Notes: generated by a model not told the origin, from the letters alone. A stretch of DNA of 25,416 nt from JADLEX01 sp964586775 (GCA_964586775.1 CAZPJD010000130.1:1-25416), one strand, 5' to 3'. Positions 1-6,830 are shown, numbered from the stretch's first letter. Numbers and translations are program-made.

Positions 1-1397
1 GCGCTGTCGCCCTCGACGATGAAGAGTTCGGAGAGGGCGGGGTCTTTTTCCTGGCAATCGGCGAGCTTGCCGGGCAGGCCCGAAAACTCGAGCGCGCTCT
101 TGCGTCGGGTCAGGTCGCGGGCTTTGCGCGCGGCTTCGCGGGCGCGGGCGGCGTCGACCGATTTGAGCAGGATGCGTTTGGACACCGCGGGATTCTCGGC
201 CAGGAACTCGCCGAGCTTTTCGTTGACGAGCGATTCGACGATGCCCTTGACCTCGCTGTTGCCGAGCTTGGTCTTGGTCTGGCCCTCGAACTGCGGCTCG
301 CGCACCTTGCACGCGATGACGGCGGTAAGGCCCTCGCGCACGTCGTCGCCCGACAGCCCCTGCTTGAGATCCTTGAACAGGTTGGAGTTCGTGCCGTAGG
401 CGTTGATGGTGCGCGTGAGGGCGGCTTTGAAGCCGGACAGGTGCGTGCCGCCCTCGGTGGTGTTGATGTTGTTGACGAACGAGTAGACCTTGTCGTCGTA
501 CCCGTCGTTGTACTGCATGGCGATCTGCACGGCGACGTCCTCGCGCTCGGCCTCGATGTAGATGGGCGCGTGGATGGGCGTCTTGTTGCGGTTGAGGTGC
601 TCGACGAAGCTGACGATGCCGCCCTCGTAATGGAAGTCGTGGACCTTGCCGTTTTCGCGCTCGTCGCGGATGACGATGCGCACGCCGGGGTTGAGGAACG
701 ACAACTCGCGCAGCCGCGACGAGAGGGTGTCGAAGTTGTATTCGAGCTCGGTGAAGATCTGCGGATCGGGCTTGAACACGACCTTCGTGCCGCGCTTGTC
801 GGTCGTACCGACCTCGTGGAGCTTCACCACGGTCTCGCCGCGCGCGAACTCCATGCGATGCACGCGGCCATCGCGCTTGATCTCAAGGCCCAGGCGCTCG
901 GACAGCGCGTTGACGCACGACACGCCCACGCCGTGCAATCCGCCCGACACCTTGTACGAGCTTTTGTCGAACTTGCCGCCCGCGTGCAGGATCGTCATGA
1001 CGACCTCGGCGGCGGGCATGTTCTCTTTTTCGTGCCAGTCGGTGGGGATGCCGCGGCCGTTGTCCTCGACCGTCACCGAGTTGTCGATGTGGATCGCGAC
1101 CTCGATGTGGTTGCACCAGCCCGCCATCGCCTCGTCGATCGAGTTGTCGACGACCTCGTAGACGAGATGGTGCAATCCCATCGAGCCCGTGGAGCCGATG
1201 TACATGGCCGGGCGCTTGCGCACCGCGGACAACCCTTCGAGCACCGTGATGTTTTTGGCGGAATAGTCCGACGCGTCGCCCGCGTCGCCGCCGGCGCCCG
1301 CCTGGCCGTTCCCCGATTTTTCGTCGAAGGAGGATTTGGCCGCCGAGAGGGCGTCGTCGTATTCCTCGCCGGAAAACCGGTCTTCGTTTTCGGACAT
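1..1397 (-). CDS. gyrB: DNA gyrase subunit B, N-terminal part (cut by window edge)
   Basis: GyrB is the ATPase subunit of the type II topoisomerase that introduces negative supercoils; it acts in the cytoplasm as an A2B2 complex with GyrA. The 465 complete codons visible translate into the GHKL ATPase domain, recognisable by KRPAMYIGSTG, the Mg-binding VVDNSIDEA, the ATP-lid DNGRGIP and GGLHGVGVSCVNAL, then the transducer domain with NINTTEGGTHLSGF and LTAVIACKV, and the start of the Toprim domain, ELFIVEGDSA, at the window edge. The ATG at 1395-1397 (MSENEDRFSG) is chosen because it is followed by an acidic, gyrase-typical leader; the upstream ribosome site is weak (CGAGG). About 35 extra residues precede the conserved core, with a Gly/Ala-rich low-complexity stretch. 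A sigma70-like promoter lies about 85 bp upstream. ParE of topoisomerase IV is the only realistic alternative; the EGGTHL and Toprim wording fits both families, so the gyrB call rests on overall resemblance. Confidence 0.95.
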   Translation of the reverse strand, partial: MSENEDRFSGEEYDDALSAAKSSFDEKSGNGQAGAGGDAGDASDYSAKNITVLEGLSAVRKRPAMYIGSTGSMGLHHLVYEVVDNSIDEAMAGWCNHIEVAIHIDNSVTVEDNGRGIPTDWHEKENMPAAEVVMTILHAGGKFDKSSYKVSGGLHGVGVSCVNALSERLGLEIKRDGRVHRMEFARGETVVKLHEVGTTDKRGTKVVFKPDPQIFTELEYNFDTLSSRLRELSFLNPGVRIVIRDERENGKVHDFHYEGGIVSFVEHLNRNKTPIHAPIYIEAEREDVAVQIAMQYNDGYDDKVYSFVNNINTTEGGTHLSGFKAALTRTINAYGTNSNLFKDLKQGLSGDDVREGLTAVIACKVREPQFEGQTKTKLGNSEVKGIVESLVNEKLGEFLAENPAVSKRILLKSVDAARAREAARKARDLTRRKSALEFSGLPGKLADCQEKDPALSELFIVEGDS

Positions 1398-1479
1398 CGA
1401 GCCTCGCTTTAACAGGCGCGTTTCGTGTGAGGGAATGCTCGGGAAATCGGGCGAATGCCGTTCGGTTCGAGCGGGAAAA

Positions 1480-1508
1480 AGCTTATCAAAAAACGGCCGT
1501 TCGGTCAA
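1480..1508 (-). promoter_or_regulatory. Putative sigma70-type promoter for gyrB
   Basis: Reading the minus strand, TTGACC (1503-1508) is followed after exactly 17 bases by TAAGCT (1480-1485). The predicted start point would leave a leader of about 75 nt before the gyrB ATG. The -35 is near consensus and the -10 is moderate. The call comes from motif and position only. Confidence 0.55.
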
Positions 1509-1655
1509 ACCGACCCGCCGGCGCAAGCCGCTACCGCGCGAGTCGATTTCGTCAAGGATATTCCATGGTTACAAGGATGTTGCCCGCCGACCGACGCGGA
1601 ATTTTCCCACCGCTCGCGCCGAATCATCCGGCGGGCGGACCAAGCGGCGTTCCGA

Positions 1656-1684
1656 GACGAAAACGGGCGGCCCAAAGGCCGCCC
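1656..1684 (-). terminator. Rho-independent terminator of the LysM operon
   Basis: An 8-bp perfect GC stem (GGGCGGCC 1665-1672, GGCCGCCC 1677-1684) with a 4-nt loop is followed, on the minus strand, by GTTTTCGTC. It lies 26 nt past the stop of the LysM gene. The plus strand has no T-run after the stem, so it works in the minus direction only and separates this operon from gyrB. Confidence 0.75.
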
Positions 1685-1709
1685 GCGCCCGGTCGATTTC
1701 AAAGAGCGA

Positions 1710-2723
1710 TTACTGAATGTCGGACTTGATCGTGTCGCCGACCTTGAGTTCCTTCAGGGAGTTCGTCACGATCGCCGTGGCGTTCGACGGCTCGACGTGG
1801 ATGACGATCAGGTTGCCCATGAAGTAGCCCGGCAGGCGCTTTTCGTTCTTGCTCTCGCGCCAGATCGAGAAGCTGTTGCCCAGCTCCACGCCGTCTTTGG
1901 AGCCGAGGTCGATGAAGACGATGTCGGATTCGGCGAAGTTGCGCTGTTCGGGCTGGAAGGCCACGATATAGCCGTTCAGGTCGAGGCTCGTCTTGTTGAG
2001 GGTGACCGAGTACTCCTCGCTCGGCATGGTGATGAGCTTGTCGCCCACGGCCATCTCCGACGTGGAGTCGATGATCTTGCCGGTGTACACGACCGCGCCG
2101 CTCTTGAGGGTCGTGGACTTGATCGTCTCGATCTCGCCGAGCGTGTCGATCACGTAGCCGATCGAGCCGCCCTTGTCGGGGTGTTTCACTTTTTCGCGGG
2201 TGCGGAAGATCGTGAAGACGTCGCCGAGCTGCACGTTGGCCGACTCGTCCATGGTGAAGAACACCTCGTGCTCCTCGCCCAGCAGCAGCGAATCGTCGAA
2301 TTCGTCCACGATCTCGCCGGCCTTGTCGAACTTCGCGTTGGTGATGAAATCCACGCGATTCGTCTTGGTCGAGTAGTACCAGGTGGGATCCCACCAGTCG
2401 AAGGGCGTGATGAGGTCGGGCACGCCACTCTTGAGGCCGTACATCAGGCCCTGTTCGAGCCGGATCTTCAGCTTGTTGTCGGGGTAGATCCAATGCGGAT
2501 CCGCGATGTAGGGGTTGATCTCCCAGATCAGGGGCCACATCCACGGGTCGCCGTAGAAGTTGCCCGAGATGTCCCACAGCGTGTCGCCGGACTGGATCGT
2601 GTAGTCGATGATCGACGTCTCCAGCTTCTGCTTCGCCGAATCGCTGGCCCCCGCGGCCACGCCGGCCGCGCACAGCACCAGCGCCGCGATCAACGTCCAG
2701 GCGAGCTTCGTCGAGATTCTCAT
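1710..2723 (-). CDS. Exported LysM-domain protein
   Basis: The protein is 337 residues and probably periplasmic or cell-wall associated, binding peptidoglycan glycan chains through LysM. An N-terminal signal peptide (residues 1 to about 26, hydrophobic core LAWTLIAALVLCAAGVAAG) is followed by a LysM domain at about 40-88 with the typical YTIQSGDTLWDISGNFYGDP opening, and then a roughly 240-residue beta-rich region that I do not recognise. The WIYPDNKLKI segment is typical of deltaproteobacterial LysM proteins. The start at 2723 is preferred over the longer ATG eight codons upstream because a strong ribosome site (GAGGAGGGG) sits just before it. It is the second gene of an operon, 30 bp after the TPR lipoprotein, and ends at a clear terminator. 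No hydrolase domain is visible, so it is more likely structural or scaffolding than catalytic. Confidence 0.85.
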   Translation of the reverse strand: MRISTKLAWTLIAALVLCAAGVAAGASDSAKQKLETSIIDYTIQSGDTLWDISGNFYGDPWMWPLIWEINPYIADPHWIYPDNKLKIRLEQGLMYGLKSGVPDLITPFDWWDPTWYYSTKTNRVDFITNAKFDKAGEIVDEFDDSLLLGEEHEVFFTMDESANVQLGDVFTIFRTREKVKHPDKGGSIGYVIDTLGEIETIKSTTLKSGAVVYTGKIIDSTSEMAVGDKLITMPSEEYSVTLNKTSLDLNGYIVAFQPEQRNFAESDIVFIDLGSKDGVELGNSFSIWRESKNEKRLPGYFMGNLIVIHVEPSNATAIVTNSLKELKVGDTIKSDIQ

Positions 2724-2753
2724 CGTCCCCTCCTCACGAGCGGGCATCCCCGC

Positions 2754-3563
2754 TCATTTCGCCAGTTCCTTGCCGGCGAGATCGGCTTCCGCGGTCCCCG
2801 GATACTGGGCGACCACCTTTCGGAACAACTCCTCGCTCTTCGCGGACTGGCCCTGCGCGGCGAAACACTGGCCCGCGCGCAGGGTGGCTTTCGCCCCCAG
2901 CGAACCCGCCCCGCGCGCCAACACGAGTCCGTACTCGCGCGCGGCCTGGGCGAAATCGCCGAGCTGATAATAGCTTTCGGCCAAATAATAGCGGGCTTGA
3001 GTGGAATCCGCGGCGTTCGGATTCGCCGCGAGCCAGGCGGCCAAATCGTAAGCCGCGAGCCCGTAATTGCCGTCCTGAAACTGCCGAACGGCGGGTTCGA
3101 GCGCCGGTGACGCGCCCTTGGCGGGCTCGCCGGGCATTGTGGCCGCGACGGCGGTCGGCGTCACCGGGGATTTGGACGGCGCGCCAGTGTAGGGAATCGG
3201 AAACGACATCGCGCGGGGCATGTCGGGCGTGCCGCGCGGCATCTCGCCGCCCTGCGGCAGCGGGCGCGTGGGATTCGTGTCCATCGGCGGGGTCTGCGCG
3301 ATGTAGATCGACGGCTTTTCGATGTCGGTTTGAAGCCCGCGGATGCTCTCGCGGTTCGCCCGGGCGGTCTCCTGAAGGATCATGACCGAGTTGTTCAGCT
3401 CTTCCATTCGCAGGTTCAGGTGCGCCATGGACTGCTGCATCTCGGTCATCTGGGCGCGCATCTTGTCCACGTCCTGCGTGCGGGCGTAGCTGGTCATACA
3501 CCCCGTGGCGAAGACCACGCACAGGGCCACCAAAAGCAGGACATACCGGCAGCGTTCCCACAT
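2754..3563 (-). CDS. Lipoprotein with coiled coil and C-terminal TPRs (CpoB/YbgF-like)
   Basis: The protein is 269 residues. Residues 1-22 form a lipoprotein signal peptide with lipobox FATGC (lipidated Cys22). Residues 31-82 are a heptad-rich coiled coil (DVDKMRAQMTEMQQSM onward), 85-150 a Pro-rich linker, and 155-265 TPR-type helices (FQDGNYGLAAYDLAAWLAANP, YYLAESYYQLGDFAQAA, LRAGQCFAAQGQSAKSEELF). This layout of exported coiled coil, linker and TPR matches the CpoB/YbgF family that couples the Tol-Pal system to peptidoglycan synthesis, although that family is not usually a lipoprotein, so exact orthology is unproven. No tol or pal genes are adjacent. The start at 3563 agrees with a promoter whose start point would lie about 26 nt upstream. 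It is cotranscribed with the LysM gene, which fits a shared envelope role. Confidence 0.8.
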   Translation of the reverse strand: MWERCRYVLLLVALCVVFATGCMTSYARTQDVDKMRAQMTEMQQSMAHLNLRMEELNNSVMILQETARANRESIRGLQTDIEKPSIYIAQTPPMDTNPTRPLPQGGEMPRGTPDMPRAMSFPIPYTGAPSKSPVTPTAVAATMPGEPAKGASPALEPAVRQFQDGNYGLAAYDLAAWLAANPNAADSTQARYYLAESYYQLGDFAQAAREYGLVLARGAGSLGAKATLRAGQCFAAQGQSAKSEELFRKVVAQYPGTAEADLAGKELAK

Positions 3564-3596
3564 CGATACGGATACCCACGTCGGCGACTATGCCCG

Positions 3597-3625
3597 ACGC
3601 TAGCGAACCTCATCAGGATTGTCAA
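3597..3625 (-). promoter_or_regulatory. Sigma70-type promoter of the TPR-lipoprotein/LysM operon
   Basis: On the minus strand, consensus TTGACA (3620-3625) is spaced 17 bases from TAGCGT (3597-3602), a -10 form often seen in GC-rich proteobacteria. It points into the lipoprotein gene, with a predicted leader of about 26 nt. It is the best-looking promoter in the window. Confidence 0.7.
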
Positions 3626-3722
3626 CATTTGATGAGTAAATCCGCGAGCTTTTTGGGTTTTCCGGTTTTTCGGAATCCCGCTCGTCGTGGGGACCGGCCG
3701 ACAGCGCCCGGGACCATTTTGG

Positions 3723-3751
3723 TGGACTCCCCCGCCACCGGACGCTATGCT
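3723..3751 (+). promoter_or_regulatory. Putative promoter of the porin-like gene
   Basis: TGGACT (3723-3728), a 17-base spacer, then TATGCT (3746-3751). Transcription would begin near 3758, downstream of the ATG codons at 3590 and 3632 and just before GTG 3764 and TTG 3776. It therefore bears on the start choice for the next gene. Confidence 0.45.
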
Positions 3752-3775
3752 GCGTCCATCTTCGTGGGGCATGCA

Positions 3776-5008
3776 TTGAATTTCGAGAAACGGCGGGCGG
3801 GCGGACTCGGGTCGCGTTGGTGGGTTGCGGTGCCGGTCCTGTGGACGGCCATGTACGCCTTGGGCGGCGCGGCCGAAGCGCGGCCGATCGAGATCGAACC
3901 GTGGGCCGAGGTCTTCGCGAACTACGAGTACAACATCTCGGGCTACAACGAACACGACCCGCGCTTCGACGAGAACGATCGATCGGCATTCGAGCTGAAT
4001 CGCATCTGGCTCGGTCTCGACGGCCAAATGACCGAGCGCTGGGGGGCACACCTGATCTTCGGCGCGGTGCGCACACGCGATCTGGAACGGGCCACCGTGA
4101 ATTCCGGCGTGGCCGACGACCCCGCCACGCCCGAGGACGAATCCCAGGTCGAGTTGCTGCGCGACTACGGCACGACGCGCTCCGGTTCGTACGACGTGAT
4201 CGTATACAAGGCGTACCTGCGTTACACGCAGTTCCGCTACATGCAACTCGACTTCGGCCTGATCTCGGACGCCTACACGCCGGGCATCTCCAAATTTTGG
4301 CGACACCGCTACGTGCTGGAATACCCGATGTTCGACCGGCGGCTGTCGCGCAGCCCCTATGGCGACATGGGCGTTTCGCTGTGGGGCGAGTTCCCGGGCG
4401 GCTTCGGCGGCTACCGGCTGACGGCGCTCAACGGCGAGGGCGGGCGCGCGGCCGAGACGGGCGCCGGCAAGGCGTTCGAGGCGCGCGTGCATCTCGCACC
4501 CTTCGCCATGTCGCGCTGGATGGCCGGCGCAAAGGTCATGGGGTTTTGGCGTCGCGATCTGGTCGAGGCCGAGTCCCCCGAGGTCGGCCACACGGTGCTC
4601 GAAGGGCTAGCGCAGTACGACGTGAGCTTCAATGATGCCTTCGGCGCATCGGTGACGGGCGAATACATCCGCCGCGATGTGACGAGCGACGACGTCGCCG
4701 TACCCGAGGTGACGAGCACGGTGCTGTCGGCGTGGGCCGACGCGCGGCTGTGGACGAACTTCGGTCTCGTTGCGCGCTACGACCGCTTCGACCCCGACGA
4801 CACGAACGACGCGGACACCGGTGAGGGCTACCGCGACGAAGAGACGAGCGTGCTCGCGGGCATCTGGGTGAAGCCGATCGAGGGCGTGCGCTTCTGCGTG
4901 AACGGTCGCGAGAATCGGTTCGAGGAGCGCTGGCCCGACTTCACCGGCGAGACCGTGCGGCGCGACCCCGAGCGCCTCGTCGTCGTGAATTCCGAGTTGG
5001 AATTCTAG
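3776..5008 (+). CDS. Porin-like outer-membrane beta-barrel protein
   Basis: A protein of about 410 residues, predicted to sit in the outer membrane. From the TTG at 3776 the N-terminus is a good signal peptide: basic NFEKRRAGGLGSR, hydrophobic WWVAVPVLWTAMYALGG, and a cleavage site after AAEA (residue 35). The mature part alternates hydrophobic and polar residues in barrel-type strands rich in Tyr/Trp/Arg (NYEYNISGYNEHDPRFDE, FELNRIWLGLDGQ, VYKAYLRYTQFRYMQLDFG) and ends in a hydrophobic strand with terminal Phe (VVVNSELEF), the classic BAM-recognised signature. Composition resembles phosphate-selective or DUF-type porins, but I cannot name a substrate. The longer ATG starts at 3590 and 3632 would bury the signal peptide behind about 50-60 unconserved residues and lie upstream of the likely promoter, so they are disfavoured. 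GTG 3764 is an alternative. It is divergent from the lipoprotein operon. Confidence 0.8.
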   Translation: MNFEKRRAGGLGSRWWVAVPVLWTAMYALGGAAEARPIEIEPWAEVFANYEYNISGYNEHDPRFDENDRSAFELNRIWLGLDGQMTERWGAHLIFGAVRTRDLERATVNSGVADDPATPEDESQVELLRDYGTTRSGSYDVIVYKAYLRYTQFRYMQLDFGLISDAYTPGISKFWRHRYVLEYPMFDRRLSRSPYGDMGVSLWGEFPGGFGGYRLTALNGEGGRAAETGAGKAFEARVHLAPFAMSRWMAGAKVMGFWRRDLVEAESPEVGHTVLEGLAQYDVSFNDAFGASVTGEYIRRDVTSDDVAVPEVTSTVLSAWADARLWTNFGLVARYDRFDPDDTNDADTGEGYRDEETSVLAGIWVKPIEGVRFCVNGRENRFEERWPDFTGETVRRDPERLVVVNSELEF

Positions 5009-5205
5009 CGGCGCGTAACGTCCCGCGTCCGCCGGGGCGAACGCATCGACCCCCCGAGTCTTTTCGGACCGGTTTTGCCCGACCGCGGCGGTTTTTCTTT
5101 GTTTATTGCGTTTCCTTCGCGTTACCGCCGAAAGTGGCGGGTGATCTTGTCGGCGTTCTTTTTCGAGAGGTCCGGGAAGGTTCCAGCCGTCCATGGCCGG
5201 CCGGA
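5009..5205. other. Intergenic stretch between porin gene and decayed toxin copy
   Basis: No gene is supported here. A T-rich run at about 5092-5106 after a GC-rich patch may terminate the porin transcript, but no stable stem with a proper loop is clear. A small CCGCC/GGCGG hairpin sits at about 5125-5140. Confidence 0.4.
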
Positions 5206-5376
5206 TTTCCGACACGTCGTTGCGATGGACGCGTGATCCCCGCATACGGTCGCGACGGCTTGCGCGAGATCCTCGAGGGCAACGATCGAATCGACGGTCG
5301 AGCGTGGGGCAAGATTTTCGAGTTTCCGGCGGTCCTCGAAGTGCATCGCATGCTCGCGGAATTCTCGACGGTTTGA
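5206..5376 (+). pseudogene. Decayed C-terminal half of a ParE/RelE-type toxin gene
   Basis: From 5206 to the TGA at 5376 the reading frame parallels the C-terminal half of the intact ParE-like toxin at 6136-6432: FPTRRCDGRVIPAYGRDGLRE here against FPRRGRVVPEYGRDDLRE there, then ending with HRMLA against HRLLA. By hand count, 22 of 47 residues match from VIPAYGRD onward. The core strand of the family (HRVVYRIRGKCVEIVTI in the intact copy) is replaced by DRIDGRAWGKIFEFPAV, and the N-terminal half with its helices is missing. No antitoxin precedes it. I read it as a dead paralogue left by a duplication of the neighbouring toxin-antitoxin locus. The frame remains open for 80 codons from ATG 5134, but that ATG lacks a ribosome site. 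Confidence 0.65.
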
Positions 5377-5402
5377 GGTATCCGACCCACATGCCCTTCC
5401 CC

Positions 5403-5487
5403 CGCGGACCGGGTACAAAGTCGGCGCGGCGCTTCGGACGCCTTTGAGCGAATGACAGCCCGAATCCGCTGCGCGGATTCGGGCTCG
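5403..5487. repeat. 85-nt direct repeat, copy 1, ending in a 13-bp perfect hairpin
   Basis: This matches 6717-6801 with no gaps and 12 mismatches by hand count (about 86%). The shared left half contains CGCGGACCGGGTAYAAAGTC, and the right half is a perfect 13-bp inverted repeat (5457-5469 with 5473-5485, loop TGC). In this copy the hairpin directly abuts the truncated TetR-type sequence that follows. Confidence 0.8.
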
Positions 5488-5488
5488 A

Positions 5489-5741
5489 GGAATCCGATAT
5501 TTCGCGGCCAAGGATCACGTGATGTTTCCCTACCACGCGGACTACGTGACCCGGTTTCGCGAACTGCTGCGCGGGGCACCCGGCGGCGCGAAAGGCCGAC
5601 GCCATCCTGCGCGCCGGCATCGTCATGGGCGCCGTGAGCGCCGTGATGCGCGCGTGGTACGCGGCGAACGGCAAGGGTGACCTGCGCGCGATGGGCGCCG
5701 CCGCCCTCGATCTTGTCGAGCGGGGGCTGGGGGCGAAGTAG
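5489..5741 (+). pseudogene. Remnant of a TetR-family regulator (internal deletion and frameshift)
   Basis: In one frame, 5489 onward reads GIRYFAAKDHVMFPYHADYV and then TRFRELLRGAPGG. This resembles the end of a TetR helix-turn-helix domain (the RYFxxKxxV block) and the start of the ligand domain. About position 5590 the homology moves to the next frame and continues from 5598 to the TAG at 5741 with DAILRAGIVMGAVSAVMRAW and a DLRAMGAAALDLVERGLGAK end, typical of the last helices of TetR C-terminal domains. The first part of the HTH and roughly a hundred middle residues are absent, so it cannot make a working regulator. The same tail recurs at 6546-6692 at about 90% nucleotide identity. The TetR assignment is by motif pattern, not by search. 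Confidence 0.65.
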
Positions 5742-5772
5742 GATTCAATGGGTGTTTCACGCCACCGAGGTC

Positions 5773-5801
5773 TTGCCCGTTCCCGGTAGAGGGTTCATAA
5801 T
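5773..5801 (+). promoter_or_regulatory. Promoter of the Phd/ParE toxin-antitoxin operon
   Basis: TTGCCC (5773-5778), 17 bases, CATAAT (5796-5801). The start point would be near 5808, within the palindromic 8-mer ATCCGGAT (5805-5812), which is a possible operator for the autorepression usual in this family. The leader to the antitoxin start is about 28 nt. Confidence 0.6.
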
Positions 5802-5836
5802 CGGATCCGGATGATGACCCGAATATGGAGCTGAGG

Positions 5837-6139
5837 ATGAAGGATCTTCTGGTGGCCGAAGACATTTTCGCGATCGCGGAGTTCAAGAAGCAGGCTTCGC
5901 GGCTGTTTCGGCGGGTGAGCCAGGAAAAGCGGCCGGTACTCGTCACGCAAAACGGCGAGCCTGTCGGTGTTGTCATTCCTCCCGAAGAGTACGACCGCAT
6001 GGTGGAGCGCGCCCGATTCATGGCGGCGGTCGAGCGCGGACTGCGCGAGGCGGACGCCGGGATGGTGATGTCGTCGGCGGACGTGGATCGCGAACTCGAC
6101 CGCGAATTCGGCCCTCTGAAACGCAACCGCAAGCCGTGA
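5837..6139 (+). CDS. Type II antitoxin, Phd/YefM-like
   Basis: A 100-residue protein beginning MKDLLVAEDIFAIAEFKKQA. The N-terminal block with SRLFRRVSQEKRPVLVTQNGEPVGVVIPPEEYDRM is the Phd/YefM fold: helices plus a beta-strand pair that dimerise and bind the operator. The variable charged C-terminus (VERARFMAAVERGLREAD to LKRNRKP) is where these antitoxins wrap the toxin. Start 5837 is preferred because GGAG lies 6 nt upstream; ATG 5825 is four codons earlier and has poorer spacing. Its stop overlaps the toxin start (GTGA), so the two are translationally coupled. Expected role, from the family: neutralise the ParE-like partner and repress the operon. The locus sits between two decayed relatives, so it is likely the surviving copy of an expanded module. 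Confidence 0.85.
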   Translation: MKDLLVAEDIFAIAEFKKQASRLFRRVSQEKRPVLVTQNGEPVGVVIPPEEYDRMVERARFMAAVERGLREADAGMVMSSADVDRELDREFGPLKRNRKP

Positions 6140-6432
6140 AAGTTGTTTGGACCCGGGGCGCGGTAGAGGATCTGCGCGACATCGCGCGTTTCATCGGCGA
6201 GGACAATCCCGCTGCCGCCAGGCGGTTTGCGGCGAAGCTCAAGCGAGTTGGTGATTCGCTGTCCCGCTTTCCCCGACGGGGACGCGTGGTCCCCGAGTAC
6301 GGCCGCGACGATTTGCGCGAACTGATCGAACGCAATCATCGAGTCGTTTATCGAATACGGGGCAAGTGCGTCGAGATCGTGACGATCGTCGAAGGGCATC
6401 GGCTGCTCGCGAATCCTGCGACGGAGTCCTAA
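6136..6432 (+). CDS. ParE/RelE-superfamily toxin
   Basis: A 98-residue toxin-type protein beginning MKVVWTRGAVEDLRDIARFI (GTG start). The layout is standard for the plasmid-stabilisation ParE branch: a first strand, two antiparallel helices ending near residue 44 (EDNPAAARRFAAKLKRVGDSL), then a sheet with FPRRGRVVPEYGRDDLRELI, NHRVVYRIRGKCVEIVTIVEG and HRLL. ParE members poison DNA gyrase and RelE members cut mRNA on the ribosome; the sequence favours ParE, but the target cannot be told by eye. The start codon overlaps the antitoxin stop by 4 nt. All conserved segments are present, so it appears intact, unlike the copy at 5206-5376. Confidence 0.87.
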   Translation: MKVVWTRGAVEDLRDIARFIGEDNPAAARRFAAKLKRVGDSLSRFPRRGRVVPEYGRDDLRELIERNHRVVYRIRGKCVEIVTIVEGHRLLANPATES

Positions 6433-6439
6433 GCTTCCC

Positions 6440-6495
6440 CCCTTGCCCGCCTCGCGCGATTCGTGTTCCCACGCCACGTGGAGGATCGCGAATGA
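6440..6495 (+). repeat. 56-nt leader repeat, copy 1 (contains ribosome site and ATG)
   Basis: About 88% identical (7 mismatches, no gaps) to 9850-9905. Both copies begin CCCTTGCCCGCC and end with CGTGGAGGAT(C/T)GCGAATGA, so both supply a Shine-Dalgarno site and start codon to the ORF that follows. The downstream ORFs are unrelated. Confidence 0.8.
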
Positions 6496-6692
6496 ACGAG
6501 ACCGTCCGTCGGATGTTTCCGGTGCTGCTTTCTTTGTGCGCACGCGACGCCGCGCTGCGCGCGGGCATCGTGATGGGCGCCGTGAGCGCTGTGATGCGCG
6601 CGTGGTACGCGGGCGACGGGAAAGGCGACCTGCGCGCGATGGGCGTCGCCGCCCTCGATCTTGTCGAGCGGGGGCTGGGGGCGCGATCGTAG
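6492..6692 (+). CDS. Short chimeric ORF: leader-type N-terminus fused to a TetR tail
   Basis: A 66-residue ORF with a good ribosome site (GGAG 8 nt before ATG 6492). Residues 1-18 (MNETVRRMFPVLLSLCAR) resemble a short signal-peptide start, similar in pattern to the CapA-like lipoprotein at 9902 (MSLLVHRVVPVFVVVCAL) that follows the other copy of the same leader repeat. From residue 19 on it is the TetR C-terminal tail also found at 5598-5741 (ALRAGIVMGAVSAVMRAWYA, then DLRAMGVAALDLVERGLGARS). It lacks any DNA-binding domain and the upper ligand domain. It may be translated, but a function is doubtful; I read it as a recombination product or pseudogene. Confidence 0.5.
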   Translation: MNETVRRMFPVLLSLCARDAALRAGIVMGAVSAVMRAWYAGDGKGDLRAMGVAALDLVERGLGARS

Positions 6693-6716
6693 CCAAGCGT
6701 GGCCCTTGCCGGAGTT

Positions 6717-6801
6717 CGCGGACCGGGTATAAAGTCGGCGCGGCGCTTCAGTCGGCTTCGTTTGAATTACAGCCCGAACCCGCCTCGCGGATTCGGGCTC
6801 G
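6717..6801. repeat. 85-nt direct repeat, copy 2
   Basis: Partner of 5403-5487 (about 86%). It begins just after the second TetR tail, whereas copy 1 lies just before the first TetR remnant. Upstream TTGCCG (6706-6711), 16 bases, TATAAA (6728-6733) would make a plausible plus-strand promoter. No plus-strand gene follows; transcription would run antisense into the EF-hand gene. Confidence 0.75.
6771..6799 (-). terminator. Hairpin downstream of the EF-hand gene
   Basis: A 13-bp stem (6771-6783 with 6787-6799). On the minus strand every position pairs, with one G-U; on the plus strand the same position is a C-A mismatch. It starts 31 nt after the stop of the minus-strand EF-hand gene. What follows (GTAATTCAAAC) is only mildly T-rich, so termination may be inefficient or factor-assisted. 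Confidence 0.5.
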
Positions 6802-6830
6802 CGGAGAATGTCGCGCCGTTTTCCGAAACG

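Noticed and set aside
441..1412. 323-codon open frame on the plus strand
   Set aside because: It is fully antisense to gyrB, whose conserved motifs run along the minus strand; the low-complexity Val/Asp/Leu composition is typical of a GC-rich shadow frame.
1455..3110. 551-codon plus-strand open frame
   Set aside because: Antisense to the LysM and lipoprotein genes, crosses a terminator, and has no recognisable domain or ribosome site.
5457..5485. 13-bp hairpin considered as an insertion-sequence end or attachment site
   Set aside because: No transposase or integrase, no flanking target duplication and no second inverted end; the match at 6771-6799 is in direct orientation and behaves like a terminator.
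5122..5511. Minus-strand ORF with a plausible-looking end (FPDLSKKNADKITRHFRR)
   Set aside because: It runs antisense to the ParE remnant, the hairpin repeat and the TetR remnant, and has no homologous pattern elsewhere in the window.
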